Assembly (NCBI GenBank): GCA_035294245.1
Contig: DATGLG010000006.1
Span: 1 to 31,898 of the forward strand
Source of the DNA: DATGLG01 sp035294245
GTDB taxonomy: Bacteria; Pseudomonadota; Alphaproteobacteria; JACZXZ01
Direction: 5' to 3'
Length of the DNA stretch: 31,898 nt
Of this stretch, positions 25,176 through 31,898 are shown one piece after another (the stretch's first letter is position 1; every line of letters begins with the position of its first letter). The position numbers and the translations under genes are program-made. Under the pieces are notes generated by a model. It did not search any database. It was given only the letters and a program-made list of their open reading frames with translations, and was not told the origin of the DNA.

Positions 25176-27137
25176 ATGCGAATGCGGGACGAGAAGACGA
25201 TTCCGACCGCGCCCTTCGACTCGGAACAGCTCCTGCGCCTGTTCATCCGGGACGTCCGCGACTACGCCCTGATCCTCCTCGACCCCGGCGGCCACGTCGT
25301 GAGCTGGAATGCCGGCGCGCGAAACATCAAGGGCTATCGCGACGACGAGATCGTCGGGCGGCATTTCTCCTGCTTCTATCCGCCGGAGGACGTCGCCGCG
25401 GGCAAGCCTGCGCGGGAGCTCGAGATCGCCGCGCGCGAGGGCCGCTACGAGGATTTCGGCTACCGGCTCAGAAAGGACGGCTCGCGCTTCTGGGCGAATG
25501 TCGTGATCACCGCGATCAGGGGCGCGGAGGGCGAGCTGCGCGGCTTCGGGAAGCTCACCCGCGACATCACCGACCGGCTCGAAGCCGAGGAGAAGCTGAA
25601 GGACAGCGAAGTCAAGCTCCGGCGGCTGGTCGACATGGTGCTCGACACCATGGTCGACGGGCTCGTCACCATCGACCGGCGCGGCCTCATCCGCTCCTAC
25701 AACAAGGCCGCTGCGCGCCTCTTCGGCTACGCCCCCGAGGAGGTCCTGGGTCGGAATGTCAGCATGCTCATGCCGGAGCCCTATCGCAGCGAGCATGACC
25801 GCTACATCGCGAATTATCTCGAGACGCGCATCCCCAAGATCATCGGGGTCGGCCGCGAGGTCTCGGGGCAGCGCAAGGACGGCTCGATCTTTCCGATGGA
25901 GATCGCCGTGGGCGAGATCAACGGCGGCGGCGAGCACGCCTTCGTCGCCACCATTCGCGACCTCTCGGAGCGGCGCGAGGCGGAAGCGGCGCGCGAGCAG
26001 CTGCGCCAGGCGCAGAAGATGGAGGCGCTGGGCCAGCTCACCGGCGGCATCGCCCATGACTTCAACAACCTCCTCGCCGTCATTCTGGGCAATCTCGATC
26101 TCCTGCAGGAGGAGGCCACGGAGAGCACGCTCCAGGAATATATCGCTCCCTGCATGAAGGCCGCGCTGCGCGGCTCGGAGCTGACGCAGCGCCTGCTCGC
26201 CTTCGGCCGCAAGCAGGCCTTGCTGCCGAAGACGATATCGCTCAACGACCTCGTCACGCACTTCTCCGGCCTGCTGCGCCGGACCTTGGGCGAGAGAATC
26301 GGCGTCGTCACCACCCTTGCCGCCGACCTCTGGACCGTCAAGATAGACCCCAGCCAATTCGAGCATGTGCTGCTCAACCTTGCGGTGAATGCGCGCGACG
26401 CCATGCCCGGCGGCGGCAAGCTGATCATCGAGACCAAGAATGTGTCTCTCGACAGCGATTATACCGCGCAGAATCCCGACGTGACGCCCGGCGACTACGC
26501 CATGGTCGCGGTGAGCGACACCGGAACGGGAATGACACCGGCGGTGGCCGCCCGCGCCTTCGAGCCCTTCTTCACCACCAAGGGGATCGGCAAGGGTAGC
26601 GGCCTCGGCCTCAGCATGGTCTATGGCTTCGTCAAGCAGAGCGCCGGGCACGTCAAGATCTACAGTGAGCCCGGCAAGGGCACCTCGATCAAGATCTATC
26701 TGCCGCGCGCTGAGGGGGAGCCGTTTGCGATCGCGGAGGCGCCGGCGGCTGCGCCGGCAAGGCCCTCGGGCAAGCATGTCGTGCTCGCCGTCGAGAACGA
26801 CGCCGCCGTCCTCAACCTGACCGCGACGATGGTGAGGAGCCTCGGCTACACGGTGGTCACCGCCCGCTCCGGCGACGAGGCCATGCGGCTGATCGAGCAA
26901 CGCGAAGACATCGACATCCTCCTCACCGACGTCATGCTGCCGGGCAGCCTCAACGGGCCGACGCTCGCGAAGCAGGCCGTCGCCTTGCGGCCCGGCCTCA
27001 AAATCCTCTTCACCTCCGGCTACGCCGAGCACGCCATCATGGAGAGCAACATGCTCGACGAGAGCGTCAATCTCATCGGCAAGCCGTTCCGCAAGCAGCA
27101 GCTCGCCGAGAGGCTGCGCGATCTCGAGCGCGGCTAG
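25176..27137 (+). CDS. Hybrid histidine kinase with two PAS domains (second FixL-like) and a receiver
   Basis: A 653-residue soluble sensor kinase with no membrane helix. PAS-1 spans about 25-135 (IKGYRDDEIVG, DGSRFWAN, LTRDITDR). PAS-2, 150-265, is very like the haem PAS of FixL: RSEHDRYI places His207 at the haem-ligand position, and KIIGVGREVSGQRKDG places Arg227 exactly 20 residues later, the same spacing as His200/Arg220 in Bradyrhizobium FixL. HisKA follows with phosphoacceptor His294 (GGIAHDFNN), then HATPase with Asn405, DTGTGM and GSGLGLS. The receiver (533-650) has Asp585, Thr613 and Lys636, but the acidic pair reads E540-N541-D542 rather than E-D-D. Probable oxygen/redox sensing. 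No separate response regulator is adjacent. Confidence 0.9.
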   Translation: MRMRDEKTIPTAPFDSEQLLRLFIRDVRDYALILLDPGGHVVSWNAGARNIKGYRDDEIVGRHFSCFYPPEDVAAGKPARELEIAAREGRYEDFGYRLRKDGSRFWANVVITAIRGAEGELRGFGKLTRDITDRLEAEEKLKDSEVKLRRLVDMVLDTMVDGLVTIDRRGLIRSYNKAAARLFGYAPEEVLGRNVSMLMPEPYRSEHDRYIANYLETRIPKIIGVGREVSGQRKDGSIFPMEIAVGEINGGGEHAFVATIRDLSERREAEAAREQLRQAQKMEALGQLTGGIAHDFNNLLAVILGNLDLLQEEATESTLQEYIAPCMKAALRGSELTQRLLAFGRKQALLPKTISLNDLVTHFSGLLRRTLGERIGVVTTLAADLWTVKIDPSQFEHVLLNLAVNARDAMPGGGKLIIETKNVSLDSDYTAQNPDVTPGDYAMVAVSDTGTGMTPAVAARAFEPFFTTKGIGKGSGLGLSMVYGFVKQSAGHVKIYSEPGKGTSIKIYLPRAEGEPFAIAEAPAAAPARPSGKHVVLAVENDAAVLNLTATMVRSLGYTVVTARSGDEAMRLIEQREDIDILLTDVMLPGSLNGPTLAKQAVALRPGLKILFTSGYAEHAIMESNMLDESVNLIGKPFRKQQLAERLRDLERG

Positions 27138-27307
27138 GAAGCCGCGCCGACTTTCCCCGAATTGCTACTGATGGTTGCCGAGACAAGTCTCGCGAAAACC
27201 CCGAGCGGCAACGCCCATCTGCGTTGCTGGCGGACAGGGCGGATTCTATAGTCGAGCCTGAGCGCCGAGGCGGCGGCGATGGTGCCCCCTACGCAGAGAG
27301 GTGAGAA

Positions 27308-28183
27308 ATGACGAGATCAGCCCAGACGAAAAAGCCGGCGGATGCGGAAGCGCGGCGGCGCGTCAAGCCGGTCCTGGTCTATTCGGTCGATGGCTTGCCG
27401 CCCTTCGATGCGGCGTTCTACGAGGCCGCGCGCGCCGGCATGACGAAGATTTCCGAGCTCACCGTCCCGCCGCGCGAGGCGCGGGCCTTCAACGTGCCGG
27501 CGGGTCATTTCTTCCGCATTGTCAGCATCGAAGGGCCGCAGGTCGGCGATCTCAATCTCTGGAACGCATCCGATCTCTCGGAGCGGTTCTTCAGCGGCAA
27601 GACGCGGGCGTTCCACGCGACCCATGTCAGCACCGGCGATCGCCTGTGGAGCACCCTGCCGAGCCTGCGCCCGATGGCGACGATCACCCACGACACCCTC
27701 GACTGGTATGGGTGGGACGAGGATGGGGGCGGCGTGCACGACATCATCGGCACGCGCTGCGACCCCTACACCAATCTCCTGCTGAAGGGGGTCGAGTATC
27801 ATCATTGCTGCCACTCGAACCTGACCCGCGCCCTCGCGGAGGCGCGGAAGATGTCCCCCGTGGAGGCCGAGCTCCACATCCACGACGTGATGAACGTCTT
27901 CATGTGCACCGGCTATACCCGCGACACGCATCAATACTTCATGAAGGCGAGCCCCGTGCGGCCCGGCGATTTCATCGAGTTCTTCGCCGAGATCGACCTT
28001 CTCGGCGCGCTCTCGGCCTGCCCGGGCGGCGATTGCGGCTCGAGCCATTCCGACGATCGCGCCAAATGCTACCCGCTCAAGGTGGAGATCTATCGGCCCA
28101 AGGCGGGCGCGCTCGGCACATGGCGCCCGCCCGCCGCGAGCGCCTATTCGCGCAGCCACGGCTTGGCGAAAGGCGGCGGCTGA
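27308..28183 (+). CDS. Urea-carboxylase-associated family protein (DUF1989)
   Basis: A 291-residue member of DUF1989, the family whose proteins accompany urea/guanidine carboxylase operons. Core features are VPPREARAFNVPAGHFFRI, GPQVGDLNLWNA, the WSTLPSLRPMATITHDTL block and the Cys/His-rich YHHCCHSNL, plus HIHDVMNVFM and KASPVRPGDFIEFFAE. No urea carboxylase or allophanate hydrolase gene is in the window, so it may act on its own or with distant partners. The ATG at 27308 follows GAGAGGTGAG. I looked for a guanidine-I riboswitch in 27138-27307 and saw none. It is convergent with the solute-binding protein gene, 44 bp away. Confidence 0.88.
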   Translation: MTRSAQTKKPADAEARRRVKPVLVYSVDGLPPFDAAFYEAARAGMTKISELTVPPREARAFNVPAGHFFRIVSIEGPQVGDLNLWNASDLSERFFSGKTRAFHATHVSTGDRLWSTLPSLRPMATITHDTLDWYGWDEDGGGVHDIIGTRCDPYTNLLLKGVEYHHCCHSNLTRALAEARKMSPVEAELHIHDVMNVFMCTGYTRDTHQYFMKASPVRPGDFIEFFAEIDLLGALSACPGGDCGSSHSDDRAKCYPLKVEIYRPKAGALGTWRPPAASAYSRSHGLAKGGG

Positions 28184-28227
28184 CCCCACGCGCGGAGGAC
28201 GTCCAGCCGCGGCCCCGCCCACCCGCT

Positions 28228-29490
28228 TCAGCTCGTCGCCGACTGGGGCGCCACACCGACGTATTTGTATTGATGCAGCACGTCGTCGTCGGCGTATTTC
28301 GGATCCTTCTTGATCTGGAAGACGCTGATCACCTTGTTCAGCATGTCGCCGTTCTTGTCGAAGGCGATCTCGCCCTGCAGCGTGTTGAGGTGGGTGTTCT
28401 GGATGGCGTCCCGGATATTCGCGCGGTTCATCGGCTTGCCGCTCGCCGCGACGCGCTTGATCGCGTCGATGATGACCTCGGTCGCATCATAGGCGGTGAT
28501 GGCGTAGTCGTCCGGCTGGGTGTTGTAGCGCTTCACGAAGCGCGCGACCCAGCCCTTCACCTGGGGCTCGTCGAGCACGTGGGGCGAAGCGATCGTCGCA
28601 TACCACCCCTCCGCCGCCGGGAAGCCGGCACCCTTGAGCAGATCGGGGCCGACCATCCCGTCGCCGCCGCCCTTGATCACCTTCGGGATGACGTCATAGG
28701 ACTGCTTCATGAGCTTCACGCCGGCCTGCGCAACCCCGCCGTAATAGAGCGCGTCGGGATGGAGCGCCTTGATCTTGGTGAGGATGGTCGTGTAGTCGGC
28801 CTCCTTCGGGTTGAGCTCGTCATGGCCCAGCACCTTGATGCCGATCTTCTTCGCCTGCGCCTCGAAGGAGTTCGCGAGTCCGACGCCATAGGCCCCGGAA
28901 TCGTCGAGGATGTAGACCGACTTCACGTGGAGCACGTCTTTGTAGTAGTTGGCCATGTTCGGGCCCTGATAGGCGTCGGTCGTCACCGTGCGGAAATAGA
29001 CGGCCTTGCCGTTCGGCCGATACTGGCCGGCGAATTTCGGGTCGGTGATGTCGGGGTTGGTCGAGGACGGCGTGATGGTGGCGAGATCGGCCTCGCTCAG
29101 CACCGGCGAGAGCGCCTTGCCGGAGCCGCTCATCATCGGCCCGACATTCGCCACGACGGAAGGATTCGCGATCAGCTGCTTGACGTCGGTCACGGCCTGG
29201 GCGGGATCGTACTGCCCCGCGGTTGCCGTGCCGGTATCGAAGGTGATCGCCTGCAGCTTGTAGCCGGCGACGCCGCCCTTCTCATTGGCCTCGGCGATGG
29301 CCATCTTGGCGCCGTACTCGATGCGGGTCGCCGCCTCGGCATCGGCACCGGTGAGCGGCAGAACGATGCCGATGGCGACGGTCTTCTCCGCCGCGCGAGC
29401 CGGCGCGGTGCCGGCGGCCGCCGCGATCGCGAGGAGTCCGACCCCCAGTGCCGCGCCGAGGGCCCTTGGTTGAGGAAGAAGCTTGCTCAT
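28228..29490 (-). CDS. ABC transporter periplasmic substrate-binding protein, LivJ/branched-chain amino-acid type
   Basis: A 420-residue type I periplasmic binding protein. Residues 1-33 form a Sec signal with likely cleavage after ARA; no lipobox cysteine. The mature start TVAIGIVLPLTG and the tail regions DAVQNTHLNTLQGEIAF-like and KDPKYADDDVLHQYKYV fit the family that captures branched-chain amino acids, amides or urea. No permease or ATPase genes (livHMGF) are adjacent, so it is an orphan receptor that must use a distant transporter. I start at ATG 29490 because GGGAGG lies 5 bases before it; the GTG at 29496 would overlap that site. An FNR/FixK-like box lies about 150 bp upstream. Ligand unknown. 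Confidence 0.9.
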   Translation of the reverse strand: MSKLLPQPRALGAALGVGLLAIAAAAGTAPARAAEKTVAIGIVLPLTGADAEAATRIEYGAKMAIAEANEKGGVAGYKLQAITFDTGTATAGQYDPAQAVTDVKQLIANPSVVANVGPMMSGSGKALSPVLSEADLATITPSSTNPDITDPKFAGQYRPNGKAVYFRTVTTDAYQGPNMANYYKDVLHVKSVYILDDSGAYGVGLANSFEAQAKKIGIKVLGHDELNPKEADYTTILTKIKALHPDALYYGGVAQAGVKLMKQSYDVIPKVIKGGGDGMVGPDLLKGAGFPAAEGWYATIASPHVLDEPQVKGWVARFVKRYNTQPDDYAITAYDATEVIIDAIKRVAASGKPMNRANIRDAIQNTHLNTLQGEIAFDKNGDMLNKVISVFQIKKDPKYADDDVLHQYKYVGVAPQSATS

Positions 29491-29640
29491 CCGCACCTCC
29501 CTATATCTCGTCGATGGACAGCCTCCCTTCCTTGCCCGACGAGGAATGCCCGCGCTCGGTGCCGGGTTCGCTTCGGCCTGAGCCGGCGCCGCATTCGGTC
29601 ACAATGTCAAATCGAGAGCAGCCGCTTGTCGGCCTTGGAA

Positions 29641-29654
29641 TTGATGCAAATCAC
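29641..29654. promoter_or_regulatory. FNR/FixK-type binding site
   Basis: TTGAT (29641-29645), GCAA, ATCAC (29650-29654) match the anaerobox TTGAT-N4-ATCAA at 9 of 10 positions. It lies about 150 bases upstream of the binding-protein ATG at 29490. The motif is AT-rich in a GC-rich background, so a chance match is less likely than in average DNA, but no promoter elements fix its target. Confidence 0.45.
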
Positions 29655-29679
29655 TCGGCCGGCGGCGGCGCCATGGGGG

Positions 29680-29735
29680 CGCAGGCCTTGCTTAGCAAGA
29701 CATAGAGTTCTGCCTCCCCACCCGCAAGGCCTGCG
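29680..29735. repeat. 12-bp inverted repeat with a competing inner hairpin
   Basis: CGCAGGCCTTGC (29680-29691) pairs perfectly with GCAAGGCCTGCG (29724-29735) around 32 bases. Within it CTTGC (29687-29691) can instead pair with GCAAG (29695-29699) around TTA, so two structures exclude each other. It begins 59 bases after the MFS stop on the minus strand. No T tract follows. Confidence 0.55.
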
Positions 29736-29793
29736 AAGATTAAAACTGTGTGGCATTTCGGAGGCGGTGCGGGGCGGGTTCGCTGCGTGAGGA

Positions 29794-31203
29794 TTATCGG
29801 CCCCATCGAGACTCGCTGCGAATCTCCGGCCGGGCGAACAGCCAGGCGGCGATCAGCCCGAGAATGAGAACCGGGAGGAAGCCGGCAAAGACCCAGAACC
29901 CGGCGGCCCGCGCGGCGCCCGCGGTGACGCCGTCGACCAGGCCGGAGGCATTGGCCGCGATTCCCGTCGCGGCGGCGCCGATGCTGTAGCCGATCCGCTG
30001 CACGGTTCCGGGTGCCGCCGAAGATAATGTCGCCTCGTCGTCGCCCGAGCGTCGCACGATGAGATAGACGAGCGAGGGCCAGCACACGCCGAATCCCAGC
30101 CCCTGCAGCAAGGCGCAGAGGACGATTGCGGCCAGAGAGCCCGAGGGCACGGCGAGCGCGAAGCCGGCCATCCCGAGCACGGCCAGCGCCGAGCCCGCGC
30201 GGATCAACGGGCCTGCGGCCGAAGGCCTCACCCCCGAGACAGCCATGGTGCCGGCGGTCCAGGCGAACGCCTCTCCCGCGAGGATGTATCCGGAGATCAG
30301 CGGGTCCGTTCCGAACATGACCCTGAGGATCAGGGGGCCGTAGGCCCAGAAGCCGGTCGCCGAGGTGGCGAGCGCGAACACCGCGAACAGGCCGAGGCCG
30401 ACCGGGTGACGTAAATTCAGCGTTTCTCTCGGCAGCATGGGGCAGTCGGAGCCCCGGTCGAGCCACGCGGCGAGCCACAATAGCCCGAGCCCGGCAAGGC
30501 CTTCCGCGACGGAGACGCCGAGCCGGCGCGACAGGCCCGCCTCGGCCACCGCGAGGGTTGCGGCGCCGAGCAGAAGCAGGGGCAGGGCCGACCATTTTCC
30601 GGGAGCGGCCGCGCTCGCTTGCGGCCTGGGCAGCAGGACAACGGCCAGGGCGACGAGCAGGATCGCCTGCAGGGCGAAGGACCAGAACGTCAAACGCCAA
30701 TCGATATGCGCAAAGAGCCCGCCGATCAGAGGGCCGAGGAGCGAGCCGGCGCTCCAGATCACCGCGACGATGCCAAAGAGGCGCCCCCAGAGATGCTCGG
30801 CGAATGATTGCTGGATCGCCACATAGCTCAAGGCGACGAGCATCCCGCCGCCAATGCCTTGGATGAGCCGGCCGCCCAGGAGGACCGCCATGCTCGGCGC
30901 GGCGGCGGCAAGCACGCAGCCCGCTCCGTAGACCAGTGCGGCGCCCATGAGCACGCGCCGGAAGCCGGCGCGCTGGCAGAGCATCGCCGCCGCCGAGCCG
31001 GTGACGACGGCGCCGATCTGGTAGAGCGAGATCGTCCACGGAACATAGGCGATGCCGCCGATATCGCGGATCACGGCGGGAACGACGGTGGCGGTCGCCA
31101 GCGAGTCCGCCGCGTGGAGCCACACGCCGAGGCAGACCACGGCAAAGCGACCCAAGCCACCGGATGCCAAGAGCTCACGCCAGGCGCCTTGTCGCCTCAT
31201 CAT
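29794..31203 (-). CDS. MFS transporter (drug/efflux type), SoxR-controlled
   Basis: A 469-residue carrier with 12-14 hydrophobic segments and no N-terminal signal. The N-terminal half resembles drug:H+ antiporters: DSLATATVVPAVIRDIGG on helix 1, then WTISLYQIGAVV, the helix 2-3 loop CQRAGFRRVLMG, and RLIQGIGGGMLVALSYVAI with motif-C-like glycines. Probably exports a redox-active or toxic compound. The ATG at 31203 follows AGAGGGGACCTG (a second ATG is at 31200). It is divergent from soxR with a SoxR operator between, placed over its promoter spacer, and SoxR-regulated MFS exporters are known in other bacteria, for example Pseudomonas. Substrate unknown. Confidence 0.88.
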   Translation of the reverse strand: MMRRQGAWRELLASGGLGRFAVVCLGVWLHAADSLATATVVPAVIRDIGGIAYVPWTISLYQIGAVVTGSAAAMLCQRAGFRRVLMGAALVYGAGCVLAAAAPSMAVLLGGRLIQGIGGGMLVALSYVAIQQSFAEHLWGRLFGIVAVIWSAGSLLGPLIGGLFAHIDWRLTFWSFALQAILLVALAVVLLPRPQASAAAPGKWSALPLLLLGAATLAVAEAGLSRRLGVSVAEGLAGLGLLWLAAWLDRGSDCPMLPRETLNLRHPVGLGLFAVFALATSATGFWAYGPLILRVMFGTDPLISGYILAGEAFAWTAGTMAVSGVRPSAAGPLIRAGSALAVLGMAGFALAVPSGSLAAIVLCALLQGLGFGVCWPSLVYLIVRRSGDDEATLSSAAPGTVQRIGYSIGAAATGIAANASGLVDGVTAGAARAAGFWVFAGFLPVLILGLIAAWLFARPEIRSESRWGR

Positions 31204-31239
31204 CAGGTCCCCTCTTGCCGAGCACAGCGATTTCCTACA

Positions 31240-31259
31240 ACCTCAACCTAAGTTGAGGT
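31240..31259. promoter_or_regulatory. SoxR operator
   Basis: ACCTCAAC and GTTGAGGT are perfect 8-bp arms around CTAA, close to the E. coli soxS site CCTCAAG-TTAA-CTTGAGG. On the minus strand TTTACC (31262-31257) and TAGGAA (31237-31232) are 19 bp apart, the over-long spacer that SoxR requires, pointing toward the MFS gene. soxR starts 16 bp away on the plus strand. Confidence 0.9.
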
Positions 31260-31274
31260 AAAGAGGAATCTGCC

Positions 31275-31721
31275 ATGGTGCGCGAGCTCACGGTCGGCGA
31301 GGCCGCCGCACGCAGCGGCGTCTCGATCTCGGCACTTCACTTCTATGAGCGGAAGGGACTCATCCGCAGCCACCGCACGCGCGGCAACCAGCGGCGCTAT
31401 GCTCGCGACGTGCTACGTCGGCTGGCCTTGATCCAGGTCGCCCAGGAGCTCGGCATCTCCCTGGCCGAAGTGGGGGCGCAGCTCGCCGCCCTCTCCGATC
31501 GCCGCACGCCGTCGCGGGCGGATTGGGAGCGCATCTCGCGGCGGTGGGCCGCCGAGCTCGACCGGCGCCTCGCCCTGCTGCAAAACCTGAGGATGAGGCT
31601 GGCGGGCTGCATCGGCTGCGGCTGTCTCTCGATCGACCGCTGCGCGATCTTCAACCCCGAGGACCGTCTCGCCGCCGAGGGCGCCGGACCTATTCTGCTG
31701 CGCTCGCCTAAGGAGGAATGA
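31275..31721 (+). CDS. soxR: Redox-sensitive transcriptional activator SoxR
   Basis: A 148-residue MerR-family regulator with a [2Fe-2S] cluster that is oxidised by redox-cycling compounds. The N-terminal winged helix carries AARSGVSISALHFYERKGLI and the recognition wing; the dimerisation helix follows. The cluster motif CIGCGCLSIDRC holds Cys112, Cys115, Cys117 and Cys123, with the C-x2-C-x-C-x5-C spacing of E. coli SoxR. It probably autoregulates through the operator at 31240-31259 and activates the divergent MFS gene. No soxS is nearby, as is usual outside the enterics. The ATG follows AGAGGAATCTGCC. Confidence 0.96.
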   Translation: MVRELTVGEAAARSGVSISALHFYERKGLIRSHRTRGNQRRYARDVLRRLALIQVAQELGISLAEVGAQLAALSDRRTPSRADWERISRRWAAELDRRLALLQNLRMRLAGCIGCGCLSIDRCAIFNPEDRLAAEGAGPILLRSPKEE

Positions 31722-31795
31722 GTTTAGGTCGATACACCTTGTTCGTCGCTCCCGAAAAAGCGCTACGGCATGCACACAAGTCTGGATGGGCGCCG

Positions 31796-31898
31796 CTTTC
31801 AAAGGAATAGCCGTCATTCCGGCCGGAGCCCACGGGTCCGGCCGAAGGCCGGCCCGAGGACAGGCTCCGCGGAGAGCCGGAATCCAGGTTTTCCGCGG
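31796..31898 (+). repeat. Dispersed hairpin repeat, long copy at window end
   Basis: It repeats positions 1-67 almost base for base (CTTTCAAAGGAATAGCCGTC... through ...CCAGGTTTTCCGCGG) with an added inner segment GCCCACGGGTCCGGCCGAAGG and following bases at about 31829-31864. The added part is itself able to fold. The window may cut it short. Direct orientation relative to 1-100. Confidence 0.75.

Larger units (their letters stand above)
29491..29793. other. 303-bp intergenic region upstream of the binding-protein gene
   Basis: This gap lies between the MFS stop and the binding-protein start, both on the minus strand. It holds the FNR/FixK-like box (29641-29654) and the long inverted repeat (29680-29735). 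I see no gene; open frames on the plus strand here are antisense shadows without ribosome sites. Confidence 0.6.

Noticed and set aside
24987..27032. 681-codon minus-strand open frame opposite the hybrid kinase
   Set aside because: Antisense shadow; the plus-strand kinase domains are unambiguous.
27138..27307. Possible guanidine-I riboswitch before the DUF1989 gene
   Set aside because: I looked because such genes often carry one, but could not find the conserved core bases or pairing.
27301..29790. 829-codon plus-strand open frame across the DUF1989 and binding-protein genes
   Set aside because: It overlaps one gene out of frame and the other antisense; its sequence is Arg/His/Asp-rich low complexity without domains.

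Overview
The window is a GC-rich, densely packed chromosomal segment, most probably from an alphaproteobacterium of the Hyphomicrobiales or Rhodospirillales kind. Supporting signs are a gene for the alphaproteobacterial F-ATPase zeta subunit, the purC-purS-purQ-purL-bolA-grxD block, a match to the EcfG general-stress promoter consensus, a FixL-like haem PAS domain, and short dispersed hairpin repeats of the type common in such genomes. I see no phage, transposase, CRISPR array, toxin-antitoxin pair or defence island. Apart from the repeats, gene order and base composition look like core chromosome.

Layout: (1) 1-2063: hairpin repeats, a LysE-family exporter, a PmtA-like methyltransferase and tRNA-Leu(UAA). 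(2) 2242-8176: a divergent Fpg/Nei-family DNA glycosylase, a small membrane protein, a dienelactone-hydrolase/NTF2-like fusion that has lost two catalytic residues, a CinA N-domain protein, sfsA-map (overlapping) and radC. (3) 8270-10714: a two-gene operon of paralogous exported small proteins behind an EcfG-type promoter, divergent from a 461-residue Pro/Ala-rich, membrane-anchored protein of unknown function. This is the least explained part of the window. (4) 10813-19535: purine biosynthesis (purB; purC-S-Q-L) with the ATPase zeta subunit, an NRDE protein and an MFS carrier in between, ending in the BolA-monothiol glutaredoxin pair that partners in iron-sulphur and iron homeostasis. (5) 19614-24945: fumC, a DUF1275 membrane protein, an HxlR regulator, a persulfide-dioxygenase-like MBL protein, a BKACE (DUF849) enzyme and a cysteine-cluster protein. 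(6) 25176-31721: a PAS-PAS hybrid histidine kinase with FixL-type haem-ligand residues, a urea-carboxylase-associated (DUF1989) protein, a solute-binding protein with an FNR/FixK-like box upstream, and an MFS exporter divergent from soxR across a clear SoxR operator.

The genes form several small functional groups rather than one system. Purine synthesis and Fe-S/iron handling are transcribed together. Redox, oxygen and stress inputs recur: SoxR, the FixL-like PAS, the FNR/FixK-like box, the EcfG promoter, and an HxlR protein with an N-terminal cysteine. The observations most worth following are the EcfG-controlled tandem exported paralogues with their divergent Pro/Ala-rich neighbour, the catalytically altered hydrolase fusion, and the haem-PAS hybrid kinase. 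All assignments come from reading motifs by eye; no database search was run.
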